Assembly (NCBI GenBank): GCA_030636065.1
Contig: DAOVXR010000098.1
Location: forward strand, 1-6,634
Source of the DNA: Sedimentisphaerales bacterium
GTDB lineage: Bacteria; Planctomycetota; Phycisphaerae; Sedimentisphaerales; SM23-30
Length of the DNA stretch: 6,634 nucleotides
Direction: 5' to 3'
A program made the position numbers and the translations under genes. Below the pieces are notes generated by a model. The model saw nothing but the letters and a program-made list of their open reading frames with translations. It made no database searches and was not told the origin of the DNA. Positions 6,338-6,634 of the stretch are shown piece after piece. Positions within the stretch are counted from its first letter, which is position 1; each line of letters begins with the position of its first letter.

Positions 6338-6595
6338 TCAGCGGCAGCGGCGGGTATTTGCCTGTTTCAACCGGATGATAGGGCCACATATCACTCGAAT
6401 AGGGCAGCCCGAAATCACCACAGCAACTATGCCGGTTACTCCTAATACATAATTCGCCACACCGCTTGGTTTTATAGCTATGACATTATTATCCCTGTCT
6501 ATTTCACTGACGTTGCCCCAGCTATAGACAACCAGATTATGTTTCTGCAACTCGATATTAGCCTGACAGACTTTATTTTTCAATTCTTCATACAT
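6338..6595 (-). pseudogene. araD: AraD-type class II aldolase/epimerase, 5' fragment fused out of frame to sulfatase remnant
   Basis: The first 46 residues (6458-6595) match the N-terminus of L-ribulose-5-phosphate 4-epimerase and related class II aldolases. They open MYEELKNKVCQANIELQKHN, followed by WGNVS (26-30) and IKPSGV (41-46), the phosphate-binding GNxS and KPSG loops. E. coli AraD is 231 residues; here everything after KPSGV, including the zinc-binding histidines, is gone. The remaining 39 codons to TGA at 6338-6340 are the sulfatase remnant and junction DNA read in another frame. The front end looks healthy: AGGGA 6 nt before the ATG, and a TGATG overlap with a possible upstream gene. 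This fits a real operon gene cut by a recombination event, or an assembly join. It cannot be catalytically active. The family call is good; the exact substrate (L-ribulose-5-phosphate or another sugar phosphate) is not decided by the fragment. Confidence 0.75.
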
Positions 6596-6633
6596 CAGTA
6601 TTCCCTATTTACGGCTTTTGATGTCTCGCCTTT
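6595..6633 (-). CDS. Possible C-terminal end of an upstream gene overlapping the araD-like start
   Basis: On the - strand a frame enters from the window edge and reads KGETSKAVNREY followed by TGA, whose A is also the first base of the araD-like ATG (TGATG). Such a one-base overlap is typical of translationally coupled operon genes. Twelve residues are too few to name a product. The frame of the araD-like gene itself has a TAG at 6605-6607, so the aldolase does not extend upstream. Confidence 0.35.
   Translation of the reverse strand, partial: KGETSKAVNREY
6602..6606 (-). promoter_or_regulatory. Shine-Dalgarno site for the araD-like fragment
   Basis: Read on the - strand, AGGGA is followed by 6 nt and the ATG at 6593-6595. 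It supports that ATG as a genuine former start, although the gene behind it is truncated. Confidence 0.5.
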
Positions 6634-6634
6634 C

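Larger units (their letters stand above)
5904..6434 (-). pseudogene. Arylsulfatase remnant, internal fragment with internal deletion
   Basis: On the - strand, [14 protein letters not shown] (from about 6413 downward) and the following 70 residues match the middle of arylsulfatases: an [14 protein letters not shown] helix, [17 protein letters not shown] with the conserved PHxP, and KRGLYGD ending at 6141. Intact family members continue from that YGD into a V-I-E-E-I-D-W helix. Here it passes straight into [10 protein letters not shown] (6111-6140), which matches the later sulfatase segment YGDHAGSAxPLRE. About 40 residues are thus missing in frame, joined at YGD. Similarity stops at about 6108, although the frame stays open to TAA near 5904. 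The N-terminal part with the C-x-P-S-R formylglycine site and the whole C-terminus are absent, so it cannot be an active sulfatase. An R-H at about 6429-6434, at the right distance before FGLPYS, may mark the other edge. An ATG at 6387-6389 exists but is an internal Met in the family. Confidence 0.85.

Overview
The window looks like a chromosomal piece of a planctomycete, most likely class Phycisphaerae. The call rests on three features I recognise from that group: tandem Gfo/Idh/MocA oxidoreductases of which one has a twin-arginine signal, a large secreted right-handed beta-helix protein ending in a paired D-x-D-x-D-G calcium-loop (dockerin-like) tail, and sulfatase remnants. This is a judgement from protein style; no phylogenetic marker gene is present.

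Layout on the + strand: the C-terminal two thirds of a Gfo/Idh/MocA oxidoreductase (1-906, cut by the window edge); a complete paralogue with a Tat signal (955-2295); a 150-bp spacer with two small hairpins and TGTTACAG direct repeats; a 942-residue secreted beta-helix protein made of two homologous modules (2446-5274); a 122-bp spacer with a good sigma-70-type promoter; and a 164-residue coiled-coil lipoprotein (5397-5891). Next comes about 200 bp of hairpin-rich non-coding DNA (5892-6107). The right end, on the - strand, is a gene graveyard: an internal piece of an arylsulfatase with an in-frame deletion (about 6108-6434), joined in a different frame to the first 46 codons of an AraD-type class II aldolase/epimerase gene (6458-6595). 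That aldolase gene still has its start codon, ribosome binding site and a TGATG overlap with a possible upstream gene.

The two oxidoreductases probably form one transcription unit and act on sugars or sugar derivatives. The beta-helix protein is probably exported and may bind or act on polysaccharide, so a carbohydrate theme is plausible, but no substrate can be read from the sequence. The lipoprotein has its own promoter and looks like a separate unit. I found no CRISPR array, tRNA, rRNA, transposase or recognisable defence system. The most unusual part is the right-hand mosaic of gene fragments and hairpins, which is better explained by recombination and decay (or an assembly join) than by a new functional system.
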